Assembly (NCBI GenBank): GCA_030035585.1
Contig: CM057465.1
Span: 32,444,001-32,508,000 of the forward strand
Length of the DNA stretch: 64,000 nt
Direction of reading: 5' to 3'
Source: Dugong dugon
Lineage: Eukaryota > Chordata > Mammalia > Sirenia > Dugongidae
Part shown: positions 34,493 through 45,545 of the stretch, one piece after another
How the letters are laid out: every line of letters starts with the position of its first letter
Position numbering within the stretch: the stretch's first letter is position 1
Notes under the pieces: generated by a model
Databases searched by the model: none
The model's input: only the letters and a program-made list of their open reading frames with translations
What the model was told of the DNA's origin: nothing
Made by a program: the position numbers and the translations under genes

Positions 34493-36960
34493 TCAATGGG
34501 CATTAATTGTGGATCTAAGTAAAATGAAATCTTTGACAACTTTAATCTTTTCTCTCTTTATCATGATGTAGCTGATTGGTCCAGTTGTGAGGATTTTTAT
34601 TTCCTTTATGCTGAGGTGTAATACGTACTGAAGGCAGTAGTCTTTGATCTTCATCAGTAAGTACTCTAAGTCCTCTTCACTTTCAGCAAGCAAGGTTATG
34701 TCATCTGTGTATCGCAGGTTGTTAATGAGTCTTCCTCCAATCCTGATGCAACATTTTTCTTCATATAGTCTAGCTTCTTGGATTATTTGCTCAGAATACA
34801 GATTGAATAAGTATGCTACAACCTTGACACACACCTTTCCTGATTTTAAGCCATGCAGTATCCCCTTATTCTGTTTGACTGCCTCTTGGTCTATGTACAG
34901 GTTCCTCATAAGCACAATTATGTGTTCTGGAATTCCCATTCTTCGCAATGTTATCCATAATTTGTTATGATCCACAAAGTTGAATGCCTTTGCATAGTCA
35001 AAAAAACACAGGTAAACATCTCTCTGGTATTCTCTCCATTCAGCCAAGAGCCATCTGACATCATCAATGATCTCCCTCATTCCATGTCCTCTTCTGAATC
35101 TGGTTTGAATTTCTGGCAGTTACTTGTCAATGGGCTGCTGCAATTGTTTTTGAATTATCTTCAGCAAAATTTTACTTGCGTGTGCTATTAATGATATTGC
35201 TCAGTAATTTCTGAATTCTGTTGGATAATCTTTCTTTGGAATGGGCACAAATATGGATCTCTTCCAGTTGGTTGGTCAGGTAGCTGTCTTCCAAATCTAT
35301 TGGCATAGATGAGTGAGCACTTCCAGGGTTGCATCTGTTTGGTGAAACATCTCAATTGGTATTCCATCAATTCCTGGATTCTTGTTTTTCACCAATGCCT
35401 TCAGTGCAGCTTAGTCTTCATCCATCTGTATCATTGGTTCTTGATCATAAGCTGCTTCCTGAAATGACTGAATGTCGATCAGTTCTTTTTGGTACAATGA
35501 TTCTGTGTATTCCTTCCATCTTCTTTTGATGCTTCCTGAGTCATTCAATATTTTCCCTGTAGAATCCTTAAATATTGCAACTTAAGGCTTGAATTTTTCT
35601 TCAGTTCTTTCAGCTTGAGAAATGTCAAGCATGTTCTTCCCTGTTGGTTTTCTAACTCCGGGTCTCTGCACGTTTCATTGTAATATTTTACTTTGTCTTC
35701 TCAAGCTGCCCTTTGAAATCTCCTATTCAGCTGTTTTACTTCTTCCTTTCTTCCATTGGCTTTAGCTACTCTGTCATCAAGAGCAAGTTTCAGAGTCTCT
35801 TCTGACACCCATTTTGGTCTTGTTTTTTCTTTCCTGTCTTTTGAATGACCTTTTCCTTTCTTCATGTATGATGTCCTTGATGTTGTCACACAAGTTGCCT
35901 GGTCTTTGGTCATTAGTGTTCAATGAGTCAAATCTATTCTTGAGATGGTATGTAAATTCAGGTGAGATATACTCAAGGTCATACTTTGGCTCTCATGGAC
36001 TTGTTTTAATTTTTTTCAGCTTCAGCTTGAACTTGCATATGAACAATTGATAATCTGTTCCATAGTCAGCCCCTGCCATTGTTATGATGGATGATATTGA
36101 GCTTCTCCTTTGTCTCTTTCCACAGATGTAGTTGATTTGGTTCCTGTGTTTTCCATCTGGCGAGGTCCACGTGTATAGTCACGGTTTATACTGTTGAAAA
36201 AAAGTATTTCCAATGAATAAGTCATTGGTCTTACAAAATTCTATCATGTGATCTCTGGTGTAGTTTCTATCACCAAGCCCATATTTCCCAACTACCTGTC
36301 CTTCTTCTTTGTTTCCAGCGTTTGCATTCCAATCACCAGTAATTATCAATGCATCTTGTTTGCATGTTTGATCAGTTTCAGGCCACAGAAGTTGTAAAAA
36401 TATTCACTTTCTTCATCTTTAGCATTAGTGGTTGGTGCATAAATTTGAATAATAGTTGTATTAACTGGTCTTCCTTGTTTGTGTATGGATATTATCCTAT
36501 CACTGACAGCACTGTACTTTAGGATCCCAAACCAAAACAAACTCATTTCCATTGAGTTGATTCTGACTCATAGTGACCCTATAGGACAGAGTAGAACTGC
36601 CTCATAGGGTTTCCAAGGAGCAGCTGGTGGATTCAAACTGCCAGCCTTTTGGTTAGCTGCCAAGCTCTTAACCAGTGTGCCACCAGAGCTTCTTCACGAT
36701 AGATGTTGAAAAGTTCTTTTTGATGATGAATGCAATGCCATTCCTCTTCAATTTGTTATTTCCGGCATAGTAGATCACATGATTGTCTGATTCAAAATGG
36801 CCAAGACCAGTCCATATCAGGTCACTAATGCCTAGGGTATAAATGTTTATGCGTTCCATTTCATTTTTGGTGACTTGCAATATTTCTAGATTCATACTTT
36901 GTGCATTTCATGTTCCAATTATTAATGGATATTTGCAGCTGTTTCTTCTCATTTTGAGTC
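34493..36960 (-). pseudogene. RTE ORF2 (endonuclease and RT), broken
   Basis: Endonuclease part: minus-strand frames at 36668-36895 (LGHFESDNHVIYYAGNN) and 36346-36552 (NTTIIQIYAPTTNAKDEE, the IQVYAPT block). RT part: an open 195-codon stretch at 34493-35080 with CFFDYAKAFNFVDHNKLW and RYTDDITLLAES. The catalytic box is YTDD (34700-34711) where RTE normally has YADD; both aspartates are kept. The rest carries frameshifts and stops. The C-terminal tail continues at 26381-26650 (FGHVIRRDQFLGKDIM). Confidence 0.88.
36532..36691 (-). repeat. AfroSINE in RTE endonuclease region
   Basis: Antisense AfroSINE: CATTTCCATTGAGTTGATTC, GACCCTATAGGACAGAGTAG, TTTTGGTTAGCTGCCAAGC. RTE sequence is contiguous across it (36531 to 36692). 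Well conserved in the body. Confidence 0.93.
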
Positions 36961-37310
36961 ATACCACATCAGCAGATGAAGATCCTGGAAGCTTTATTCC
37001 ATCCACGTTATTAAGGTCATTCTTCTTTCCCAGTCATATTTTGAGTGCCTTCCTAACTGAGGGGCTCATCTTCCAGCACTATATTAGACAGTGTTCTGCT
37101 GCTATTCATAAGGTTTACGTTGGCCAATTTTTTCCGAAGTAGACTGCAAGTCCTTCTTCTTTTTCTGTCTTAGTCAGGAAGCTCCACTGAAACCTGTCCA
37201 CCATGGGCGACCCTGCTGGTATTTGAAATATCAGTGGCATAGCTTCCAGCATCACAACAACACACAAGCCACCACAGTACAACAAACTGACAGAGGAGTG
37301 GTGGAATAAT

Positions 37311-37660
37311 AATGAGGATGACTGTCACAAATATAATACTGAGCAAAAGAAACTATACCCAAAAGAATACATACTGCAGGCATTTATATATCTTTCAAAA
37401 AATGCAAAACCAAACTATAGTGTTAAGAAATGCATTTTTTATTCCAAAATTATAAAGAAAATAAAAAAGATGATTATTATAAAAATTAGCATAGTTACTA
37501 TTTTTGAGGTGACAGTGATTAGAAGTTGCACAGAGGGACTTCCAGGGTATTAAAAAAAATGCACACATTCTTGTCCTAGGTGTTGATTACATGAGTTTTC
37601 ATTGAACTGTAATTGTTATTTTGTCCACTTTTGTCTCTCTGTATTATTTCATAATGAAAA
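37311..37660 (+). repeat. Old L1 fragment B, 3' end
   Basis: Continuation of the 3'UTR broken at 26333: TGTCACAAATATAATACTGA, AAAGAATACATACTGCAGG, AAACTATAGTGTTAAGAAAT. It ends in an A-rich tract near 37660-37690. Confidence 0.75.
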
Positions 37661-37957
37661 AATCACAAAAAGAAAAAAAAAATAAAGAAGGAAAGGAAAA
37701 GAAGCTGAAGGAATCAGTCAATACACTTTAAGTGGTACAAAAACATCAAAAGGAATGAGAAGAAAAAGTTGTAACATCTGATAGTTGTAGGTCGTGCATG
37801 GCCTTTGAAAGAACAGCTTCAGGGGAGTGTTGGGGACAAGAAGTCAAACTGCCAGGAGTCAGGAGTTAAAGATAAGTAAATGACAGGATGCAGAGGCAGT
37901 AAGTCCCACCTACTCCACTCTGAAGAAAGAAAAAGACAAAAAGATAGCAAGGTAAGA

Positions 37958-38318
37958 ATCAGTTGCTGTAGAGTTGACTCCAACTCATGGCAACCCATGT
38001 GTGTCAGAATAGAACTGTGCTCCACTAGGTTTTCAATGGCTGATTTTTCGGAAGTAGATTGCCAGGCCTTTCTTTTGAGACACCTCTGGGTGGACTTGAA
38101 CTTCCAACTGGTGACTTCCAATATTCCTAGATTCATACTTTGTGCATTCCATGTTCCAATTATTAATGGATATTTGCAGCTGTTTCTTCTCATTTTGAGT
38201 CATACCATATCAGCAAATGAAGATCCTGGAAGCTTTATTCCATCCACATTATGGATGATGATTCCATCCACGTTTTTATTAGCAACCGAGTGTGCTAACC
38301 ATTTGCACAACCCAGGGA
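37958..38318 (-). repeat. SINE (long-body subtype) with an RTE piece inside
   Basis: Antisense SINE: GTTGCTGTAGAGTTGACTCC, AATGGCTGATTTTTCGGAAG, GGGTGGACTTGAACTTCCAA (to about 38109), then a 170-bp internal RTE segment, then the SINE head GCAACCGAGTGTGCTAACC and TTTGCACAACCCAGGGA. The two SINE halves would join with almost nothing missing. Confidence 0.8.
38110..38281 (-). repeat. Internal RTE segment within the SINE
   Basis: Matches 36872-37013 of the large RTE with about six visible differences (same GGATATTTGCAGCTGTTTC and GAAGATCCTGGAAGC). It lies in the 5' half of RTE and lacks any RTE 3' end. It ends with a partial local duplication, ATTCCATCCAC twice. Confidence 0.8.
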
Positions 38319-38689
38319 TGATTATAAGGTAGGATGATGGTATTGTTCGCTATTGTGTTTCTGAGTGTGTCTGTTTGGTGTGAGTGTGTATTTATGGACA
38401 AAAGGAAAGGAAGCAGTAGAAAGGAAATTGTAAAATTAGACTGGAAGATGTGGTAGCTATAGAATCCACAACTCCCTACACAGAGTTCCCCAAGCTTTTT
38501 CACTCCTTTACATCTGCTCCTGCCCTCTGCCCCAATGCCTAGCAGAGCATGTGGCGAAGGAGGTAGAAACAAGAGAAGGAAGAAAGACAAAGACAAAGCA
38601 AGCCTTCCATTTTCCGTCACTAGTTTCTCAGCCAAGGGCAGACTGGAGTGGAGAGGAAGGGGAGCAGCTTTACACTGAATGGAATTGTA

Positions 38690-39025
38690 CTAGAGTTTTG
38701 AAGGCCTGAACACTGAATGTTTTGTTTATACTTTAAATTGCTCTGAAAAGCAATGAGATCCATTGGTGGTAGAGGGGATGGGGAGAGTGAGGAATAGATT
38801 CAACAAAACTGTCTGGAGGTGGGATGAGAAGGCAGAAAGGGATGGGAGCTGGTTGAATGGACACAGGAGACCCAGGGTGGAAAGGGGGAGTGTGCTGTCA
38901 CATTGTGGGATTTGCAGCTTGGGTCACCTAACGATATGTGTATGGATTTTTGTATGGGAAACTAACTTGAGCTGTGGATTTTCACCTAAAGCACAATAAA
39001 AAATAAAAAAATTAAAAAAAAACAA
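38690..39025 (+). repeat. L1 3'UTR fragment, third type
   Basis: GATGAGAAGGCAGAAAGGG, GGAGACCCAGGGTGGAAAGG and GATTTTCACCTAAAGCACAA followed by an A-rich tail. It shares the overall plan of the lineage-A ends but not their sequence, apart from short blocks. 5' limit approximate. Confidence 0.6.
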
Positions 39026-39346
39026 CAAAAAACTTAAAGACAATAGTGAAAGAGAAATAAAGCTAGTTAGCAATTTTTCCCTGTAGTGGATGCTGTGGTA
39101 TACCACCCATATTCTTCCCTCCTTAACCTTTTCAGGGGTGAAGCCCTCATTCCCTAGGTTACTTGTGTGTTGGTTGCTGACTGCTCTTAGCTGAGTCCCT
39201 TTCTCAGGATTGTCTGCAGCTAAAGACAGCCACTTTTACTGAGGTCATGCCTCCTTCCCGAGGTCAGCCTGTATCCAATAACTAGTCCATAGGATTGAAT
39301 GAAGCCTTGGCTGTGACTGCCACCCATCTTTTCTCCCTTTACCCTG

Positions 39347-39573
39347 AGGTTTCTCACACTAGGCACTATAGATATTTTGAGTTGGATGGTTTTTTGTTGT
39401 TGGGTCTACCCTGTGCATTACAGCATGTTAAGCAGCGTCCCTGGCCTCTACCCATTAGATGCCATTAGCACACACTTCTCCAAGTCATGATGATCAAAAA
39501 TGTTTCCAGATGGTGCTATATATCCCTTGGGGTGGGGGTGGGGGGGGCAAAATCTCACCCAGTTGAGAACCAC
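39347..39573 (-). repeat. MER5A MITE
   Basis: Antisense MER5A: GGCCTCTACCCATTAGATGC, AAAATGTTTCCAGATGG, terminal CAGTTGAGAACCAC. A G-run expansion, GGGGTGGGGGTGGGGGGGG, is at 39530-39547. The 39026-39346 stretch before it shows nothing recognisable. Confidence 0.85.
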
Positions 39574-40929
39574 AGCCCAATCCCGACCTCTTTACCCCCA
39601 CAGGTGCTGATCTGAGGGCATTCCCCAATAAACTTCCTGCTGATCTGTGGCACACCCCAAGGAGTTCTGATTATTCAGCAAACCATTTACACATGCATTT
39701 GTTTCTTGGTAAATTATACCTGTACTACTGTAATTACTATGTACATTATAGAACATAAACAAAAACAAATCTAAAATGAGATAAAAATAATTAGTAGTTC
39801 CAGCATTTTCCTCCTCTCTCCAAAGAATGTTCATTAGCAACTCTGGGGGAGTCTATACCCTTCAGAGACCAGTGCCCTGGGAGGTGGGAGGAAACAGCAA
39901 AAGGAATGTAGGTGGAGGGTTGATTCTTAGTAACCTTCTAAGTCAGGGGAAAAAAGAGGAGAATAGTTAAAATAAGGACTTTGGGGGTGATATGGTGATG
40001 GGTGGCAAGAGAAAATAGTCAGTGAATATCCAGATGGCTTTGATCACTTCAGTTGGTATCACATAAAGGGAATTTGTGGCTAACCAAAGAAGACCAGGTG
40101 TGCCTGACAATGCCTATAAACTCCCCATTAAAATTCTTGAGAAAAAATGCAACAAAAGTTTAAAAACTGGCAAAAGCCTTGGAAAGTAAAAAGAATAACA
40201 TGAATCAAAGTCCAGATGGAATTTCTTTGAATTGCGTTATTAGTGAGGTAAATTCTTAAACTTAACACATTATCTTATACCTAAATAGAAATTAGGGTGT
40301 CACACACTTTTATGAGTTTACTAATATAGCATCATACTATTAGAAATTAAGATACATTATTAGAAATTCAAATAGAAATTGACATTTGTAGTGAGAGGCT
40401 TCATTCCATTATCAATCTATTTGAGAGCAATCTATTTTAGATCAAGTAATCAACAAATGACATAAAGGTTTCAAATAATATAGTTAATAATGTTGAAAAT
40501 ATGGTGTTTTTTTTTTTTTTTTTTCGTGTTTATATTGAAGGTTCATGTTTTTAAACTCTTTCTAAGCTTTTTCTGAGAGGGCCCCAGGGTGCTGATCCAC
40601 AAGTGCTCAGGACCAGGTCCCTCAAAGAGGGGGAGCTGCCTGCCTCTGTGTCCTCTATCAAAGCATGGGACAAGCTCTTCCCTCCGGCCCTATAGTGGAT
40701 TTGTAAAATGTATGATACTATATTTTAAACACACATACACACAAACAAAAACTTAAGAGAAACTTGATTAAAACTTTTTTTAGGTGGTTAAATCAATAAG
40801 CTACCTACATAAAGCAAAACAACCACAAAATATTGTTTATTATTTAAAAAAATTTTAAGCAAAACGAAAAGCCAGATAAAAAACTGGAAACATATTTAAT
40901 CTCTAAACAACTCTTAAAAATTAACTGTG
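39574..40929. other. No recognised gene
   Basis: Unique sequence with a poly-T tract at 40507-40524 and a short GC-rich island (40575-40690, GGCCCCAGGGTGCTGATCC). Weak L1-like AT-rich sequence follows from about 40780. Confidence 0.4.
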
Positions 40930-42058
40930 CCAATAAAACATAAAACTTAGATGAAACTGACATATTCCTAGAAAAGTATAACTTACCAAAACTGACTCAA
41001 CAACAAAAATAACTTGTGAGGATTATAACTATTAAACACGTAGAATCAGTATTTTAAAATCTACCCACAAAGAATAAATCAGCTGAAATGGTTTTACAGG
41101 TGAGTTCTAGCAAACGTTCAAAAAACAGATCTCCCCAATCTTGTAAAAACTCTTCAAGAAAATAGAGAGGGAACAAACATTCTCCGAATCAAATTAGTAG
41201 GCAAATACCAAAGTATGTGCAGAGTCAAGCTACAGAAAAAAAATTGAAGAACAAATGAACTATTTAAAGATTCAACTGTCCTAGTAAACTAAAAATTAAA
41301 ACCATAATTAGTTGACATTTTTGCCTCTCAGTTTCGCAGTTTTTTTTTTCTTTGTGTGAGCTGAAGTCTGGTAAGAGAGCAAATTACTATAACTTTTATG
41401 GAGAGCAACCAGAGAAATTTGGCAAGACGTATCAAAAGCCTTTTTAAAATGTATGTTTTTAATATAGTAAGTCAACCTATAGAAATATGTCTTTAGCAAA
41501 TAATCAGAAATATGGGCAAATAGAGATGTTTGTTACAATGGGGTTAAAAAGAGGAAAAGTTAATTAAAAATGATAATACTAATACATAAGAGAATGATTA
41601 AATATATTCTAGTACATCCATTCAAAAGAATGGTTTGCACCACATAAAGGATACATTTTCAAAGAAATTTTAGTGACATAGAAAAAAGATAATGATACAA
41701 TATTATATAAACACAGCAGAATACAAAACTAGAGATGGAACATTGTCCCAACTTTGTACAAAGAATGCTGAATAGCAAAACATAACCCATAAAAAATATA
41801 ATACGCACCGACCAAGAGATGGAACATGGTCCCAACTTTGTACGAAGAATGCTGAATAGCAAAACATGACCCATGAAGAGTACAATACGCGCCAACCAAG
41901 TGGAATTCATACCAGGTATGCAAGGATGGTTCAACATTTTAAAATCAATCAGTATAATCCGACACATAAATAAAACAAAAGAATCACATGATCGTCTCAA
42001 TCAATGCAGAAAAGGCATTTGATAAAGTCCAACACCCATTCCTGATAAAAACTCTCAT
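40930..42058 (+). repeat. Old L1 fragments C
   Basis: Patchwork of degenerate L1: ORF2 linker to RT (GAAATGGTTTTACAGGTGAG, 41085), an L1M-type 3'UTR stretch (GGAGAGCAACCAGAGAAATT, 41400-41730), an 84-bp tandem pair (41733-41900), then RT again (CAAGGATGGTTCAACATTTT, GAAAAGGCATTTGATAAAG) to 42058. At least two insertions are implied. Confidence 0.65.
41733..41900. repeat. 84-bp tandem duplication
   Basis: Two adjacent units, 41733-41816 and 41817-41900, each starting AGATGGAACAT and ending CCAACCAAG or CCGACCAAG, with a handful of differences. The end of the unit abuts the L1 sequence TGGAATTCAT. Confidence 0.92.
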
Positions 42059-42214
42059 AAAACCCATGGCCGTCAAGTCAATTCAGACTCATATTGACCC
42101 TATAGGTCAGAGTAGAACTGCCCCATAGTGCTTCCAAAGAGTGGCTAGTGGATTTGAACTGCTGACCTTTTGGTTAGCAGTTGTAGCTCTTAATCACTGT
42201 GCCACCAGGGCTCC
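42059..42214 (-). repeat. AfroSINE (short form)
   Basis: Antisense: AAACCCATGGCCGTCAAGTC, TGACCTTTTGGTTAGCAG, GTGCCACCAGGGCTCC. The L1 sequence on its left does not resume on its right and I see no target duplication, so one flank has been rearranged. Confidence 0.93.
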
Positions 42215-43944
42215 AGCAAGATGTTAAAGACACCAAAACATTTATAAAGATTATTTTTAGGTTGCTAAGAACATACGTGAGCTTCATATTTTTATTCTTC
42301 TGTGTCCTATGTTTTCTGCAAGTATATATATCACTTTTGTAACCAGAAGAAAAACAATAAATATTATTTCTAAAGGATCAGAAGAACTTATCTATGGTGT
42401 AAAAGATTATAATTAGAGTAGGGGTGGAGTAGAACTGATGGAAAAACTTGGACTAATCATCTGAGGGAATATTGCAGGGAAATTAACAAGAATGAGTAGA
42501 AGGCACAAAATATTTGGAGCTGGATTAACACAGTTTTAGTCTTGGTTCTGCTGCTTATTTGAAACATCATATGTTGGAGCTTTCTTATCTGTGACACTAA
42601 AAACCTTCTTCCTTATAAGGATCTTGTCTGAAATAGGCGAGTTTATATACTTAATGTTCCTAGCACAATATCTAACATTGAATGGGTTTTCCATAAAAGT
42701 TAGATCTTGTCCCCTTACTAATGCCTGAATCTTATCTTTTGATCTTTCAGTTTGTGATCTTCTGGCTAAGTTCAAGTTGATGTTGCCAGTATTTCCACTA
42801 TGACCAATTAAAACTTGATCTCATAAGTCTCTATCCAGGTAAAATGAATTTAAAATGACATTTGGCACAGTTGAATACAAAAATACATTCTCCTAATTAA
42901 TTAAGAGGAGAGAACAATTCATTCAAAGAGGGCTGAAAAGTACGTTAGATGAACTGAAATTATTTGACTGATCTTACTAATCATTTCATTGTCAAGTCAA
43001 ACCAGTTGTATATGGAGACAATTAATGAGCTAATAGCCTAACTATCCGTCTTCTTCTCTATAGAAATTTTAAAAGGAAAAAAAAATCCATATTGTTGTGG
43101 AGGGAAAAATAAGAATATCTGTTTCTTGAGCTATTTTATAAACTGTTCTTATATGCTCTTACTTTATTTAAGATTAGAATTAGTTTCATAGAGGTACTAA
43201 TAGAATTAATAAACAGTGATATGTAATCAATATTTGCTGTTGATAATTTTTTTGTTGATTTTACTGAGTTGATTATAAAGAACTTGAGGTAACACCAAGC
43301 ATCATATTTCCAAAGTGCCTGACTTGTTTAAATATACACAAAAAAGTACTATATATTTGTACGCAAATATTCTAGATTAAGACAACTGTTTGTAGAATGA
43401 GTTTGAACACAGCTATATTTTTATCATCTCAGGCAAACATTTATTGTCATGAGATCTTGAATTAACCAAGAAAATATCTCAGTAGGAAGAAAATAAATTT
43501 TGGTTTGGGGGCATTATGTTCTATTTCTATGTATCACAAAGCTGAAGAAATGAGTAGTGATGTTTGCTGGCCTGTTGTTTTGAGCTGAATGGAATGGAAA
43601 ATTACACAAAATTGAACAAAGAAACTGCCTTGACCTTCTCAATTGCTTGGAAATGGAAGTGTTTATTCAAGCATTTGTATAGTTGCCCTGACTCACAATG
43701 TTCTTGATTAATATAAACTGTTTCCTAGAGGTATAAGATAAGCAGCTCAAGGCATATGATTTTTTCACTTTTTTTTGCTAAACATCTCTATCTAGTACAA
43801 CTGAGAGGTCCTGAAAGAAAAATCCTTGGTGTCTATCCTATCTCACTTCGGACTTCTGCAATAGGTACTGGACAGGTCTTCCGTCTTCCATCCTTGTCTT
43901 TTTATCATCCATTCACCACAGAGGGCCAAACTCATCTTTTTAAA
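42215..43944. other. No recognised gene or repeat
   Basis: 1.7 kb of AT-rich unique sequence. Short frames at 42536-42775 (minus) and 43756-43950 (plus) lack domains. Confidence 0.45.
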
Positions 43945-44755
43945 ACGTGAATCAGTTCCTCTCACTTTCTTATCTAAAACTCAAAGATGGATGCCTATTG
44001 TGCTTACAATAAATTCTGAACCCCTTACTATGGCCTACAGGACTCAACAGGGTCTGGCCCTTTTCTGATTTCATCTTGTGCTACTCCTCCCTGCTCCATT
44101 GTGTACTCACCATACTTTCCTTTTTTTTTTTACTACTGCTCAAACACTCTAAGTTCATTCCCGGCTCTGGACCCTCGCTCCTGCTGTTTCCTCTGCCTGG
44201 AATGCCTTGTCCCTAGACTTCGCTATGCATTCCTGTCTCAGTTCAAATACCATCTCTTTAGAGAGATCTTCTGACCTTCTAATCCAAAATGGAATAGCCC
44301 TGCCCCCTAGTTATTTTCCTTTTGGCCTATTTTTGTTTTGTTTTGTTTGTTTGTTTTTGTTTTCGATAGCACTTATTACTAACTGGGGTTCCTAGGTGAT
44401 ACAAATGGTTTGCACTTGACTACTAAAGGTTGGCAGTTTGAACTCACCCAGCAGTATTGTAGAAAAAAAGCCTGGTGATCTGCCTCTATAAAGATTACAG
44501 CCAAGAAAACACTATGGAACAGTTCTACTTTTACTACATGGAGTGGCCATGACTTGGAATTGACTTGACAGCAATGGTTTATCACTAACTGATGTTGTTC
44601 TTGGTTTATTGTCTTTCTACTTCTGACTAGCATGTCATCTCCATGAGGGCAATTATCTTGTCAATTATATTCACTGCTGTATCCTTAGCATCTAGGAAAG
44701 GGACTAGCACATAGTACTCAATCCACAAATATTTGTTACATGAGAAAATAAATTT
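43945..44755 (+). repeat. L2 LINE, split by SINE
   Basis: Sense L2: TATGGCCTACAGGACTCAAC, GGGTCTGGCCCTTTTCTG, TTTCCTCTGCCTGGAATGCC, then after the SINE the tail TCTCCATGAGGGCAATTATC and CTCAATCCACAAATATTTG. Old and non-coding. Confidence 0.82.
44386..44583 (+). repeat. SINE (long-body subtype)
   Basis: Head GGTTCCTAGGTGATACAAAT, GTTGGCAGTTTGAACTC, body GCCTGGTGATCTGCCTC, tail TTGACTTGACAGCAATGG. Target duplication about 8 bp, ACTAACTG, at 44378-44385 and 44584-44591. It lies in L2. Confidence 0.85.
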
Positions 44756-44759
44756 ATCT

Positions 44760-45180
44760 GTGCAACTAATCAATCAGGGTCTTTTAGTTGCATGGAACAA
44801 AAACTGACTCCTGCCAGTTGAAGCAGAAGGAGATTTATTGGAATGATATGAAGTGGCTCACAGAATAACCAGGCTTGGAAAATGTGCAGGAATCAAGGCC
44901 AGAAGGCCAGAAGGCCAGAATGACAACTAAAATGACACCAAGTAACAACCTGACCAGAATGATGATGCCTCCAGACCTTCTAAGTCATGACTACGGGACA
45001 CCCTCCCACTGATACCACTGCCATAGCTGCTACTAGATGCTGGTTGCTGCTACTCCCACCACCACACTGAGCTCTCACTATCCATATTTCTTTATTTCCT
45101 TTTTTCCACGCTTAAATTAGCTTGCAGCAACAGTCCTGGCCATACGTCCAGGGCCCTAGGCAAGGATAAGTTATGAAATA
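44760..45180. repeat. Ancient interspersed repeat, family not named
   Basis: Diverged relative of 4770-5150: CAGGGTCTTTTAGTTGCATG, AGGAGATTTATTGGAATGAT, then a CCACCACCAC-rich part. It includes three tandem GGCCAGAA units at 44905-44922. Confidence 0.45.
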
Positions 45181-45545
45181 AACAATAATTTCTAGTCTTT
45201 GGGACTTTTGTAGTAGAAGATGGGTCTTATCACCATAAAATTATAAAATGTGAAAAGCAAATCACTGCCTAAAAATACATTGATCTCACTATGTTCTTCA
45301 TGGATCTTTCAATTTATTCAACAATCATAGATTGACTATCTTCTCTTTCTTCTTATGATAAATATTTGCTGAGTCATTGAATTGTTATAGACACTTGACT
45401 ATAATCTCTAGATTGGCTCTAATCAGCCCCTTAAAACATATACCATAGACAGATACACATCAAAACTACAACGAAATACCATCTCACCCCTGCTAAACGG
45501 CAATCTCCCTTTGTGAGTATACATTCACAGAGAAGATAAAAGATA
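45181..45545. other. Mostly unique; tiny L1 relic
   Basis: ATCAAAACTACAACGAAATA CC (45458-45480) resembles the L1 3' coding end. The rest is unrecognised. Confidence 0.35.

Larger units (their letters stand above)
26334..37304 (-). mobile_element. Near full-length RTE (BovB-like) LINE, split
   Basis: The minus-strand RTE has its 3' tail at 26334 (TTGTTTTTATTGTTAGGTGC) and its 5' region near 37300 (ACAAACTGACAG). About 3.2 kb is RTE; the rest is an L1 (26859-34471) and an AfroSINE (36532-36691) inserted later. Imperfect AATAATAA-type direct repeats flank it (26321 and 37305). It sits in old L1 fragment B. Structure: 5'UTR, endonuclease, RT, C-terminal tail, then 3' end. All reading frames are broken. 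Confidence 0.88.

Noticed and set aside
26859..37304. An active autonomous retroelement
   Set aside because: Although the structure is nearly complete, both L1 ORFs and the RTE ORF contain several stops and frameshifts.
41659..42000. 113-codon minus-strand frame with an internal repeat (LLFSILRTKLG, LLFSILCTKLG)
   Set aside because: The repeat is the 84-bp DNA duplication inside antisense L1; no start context or domain.
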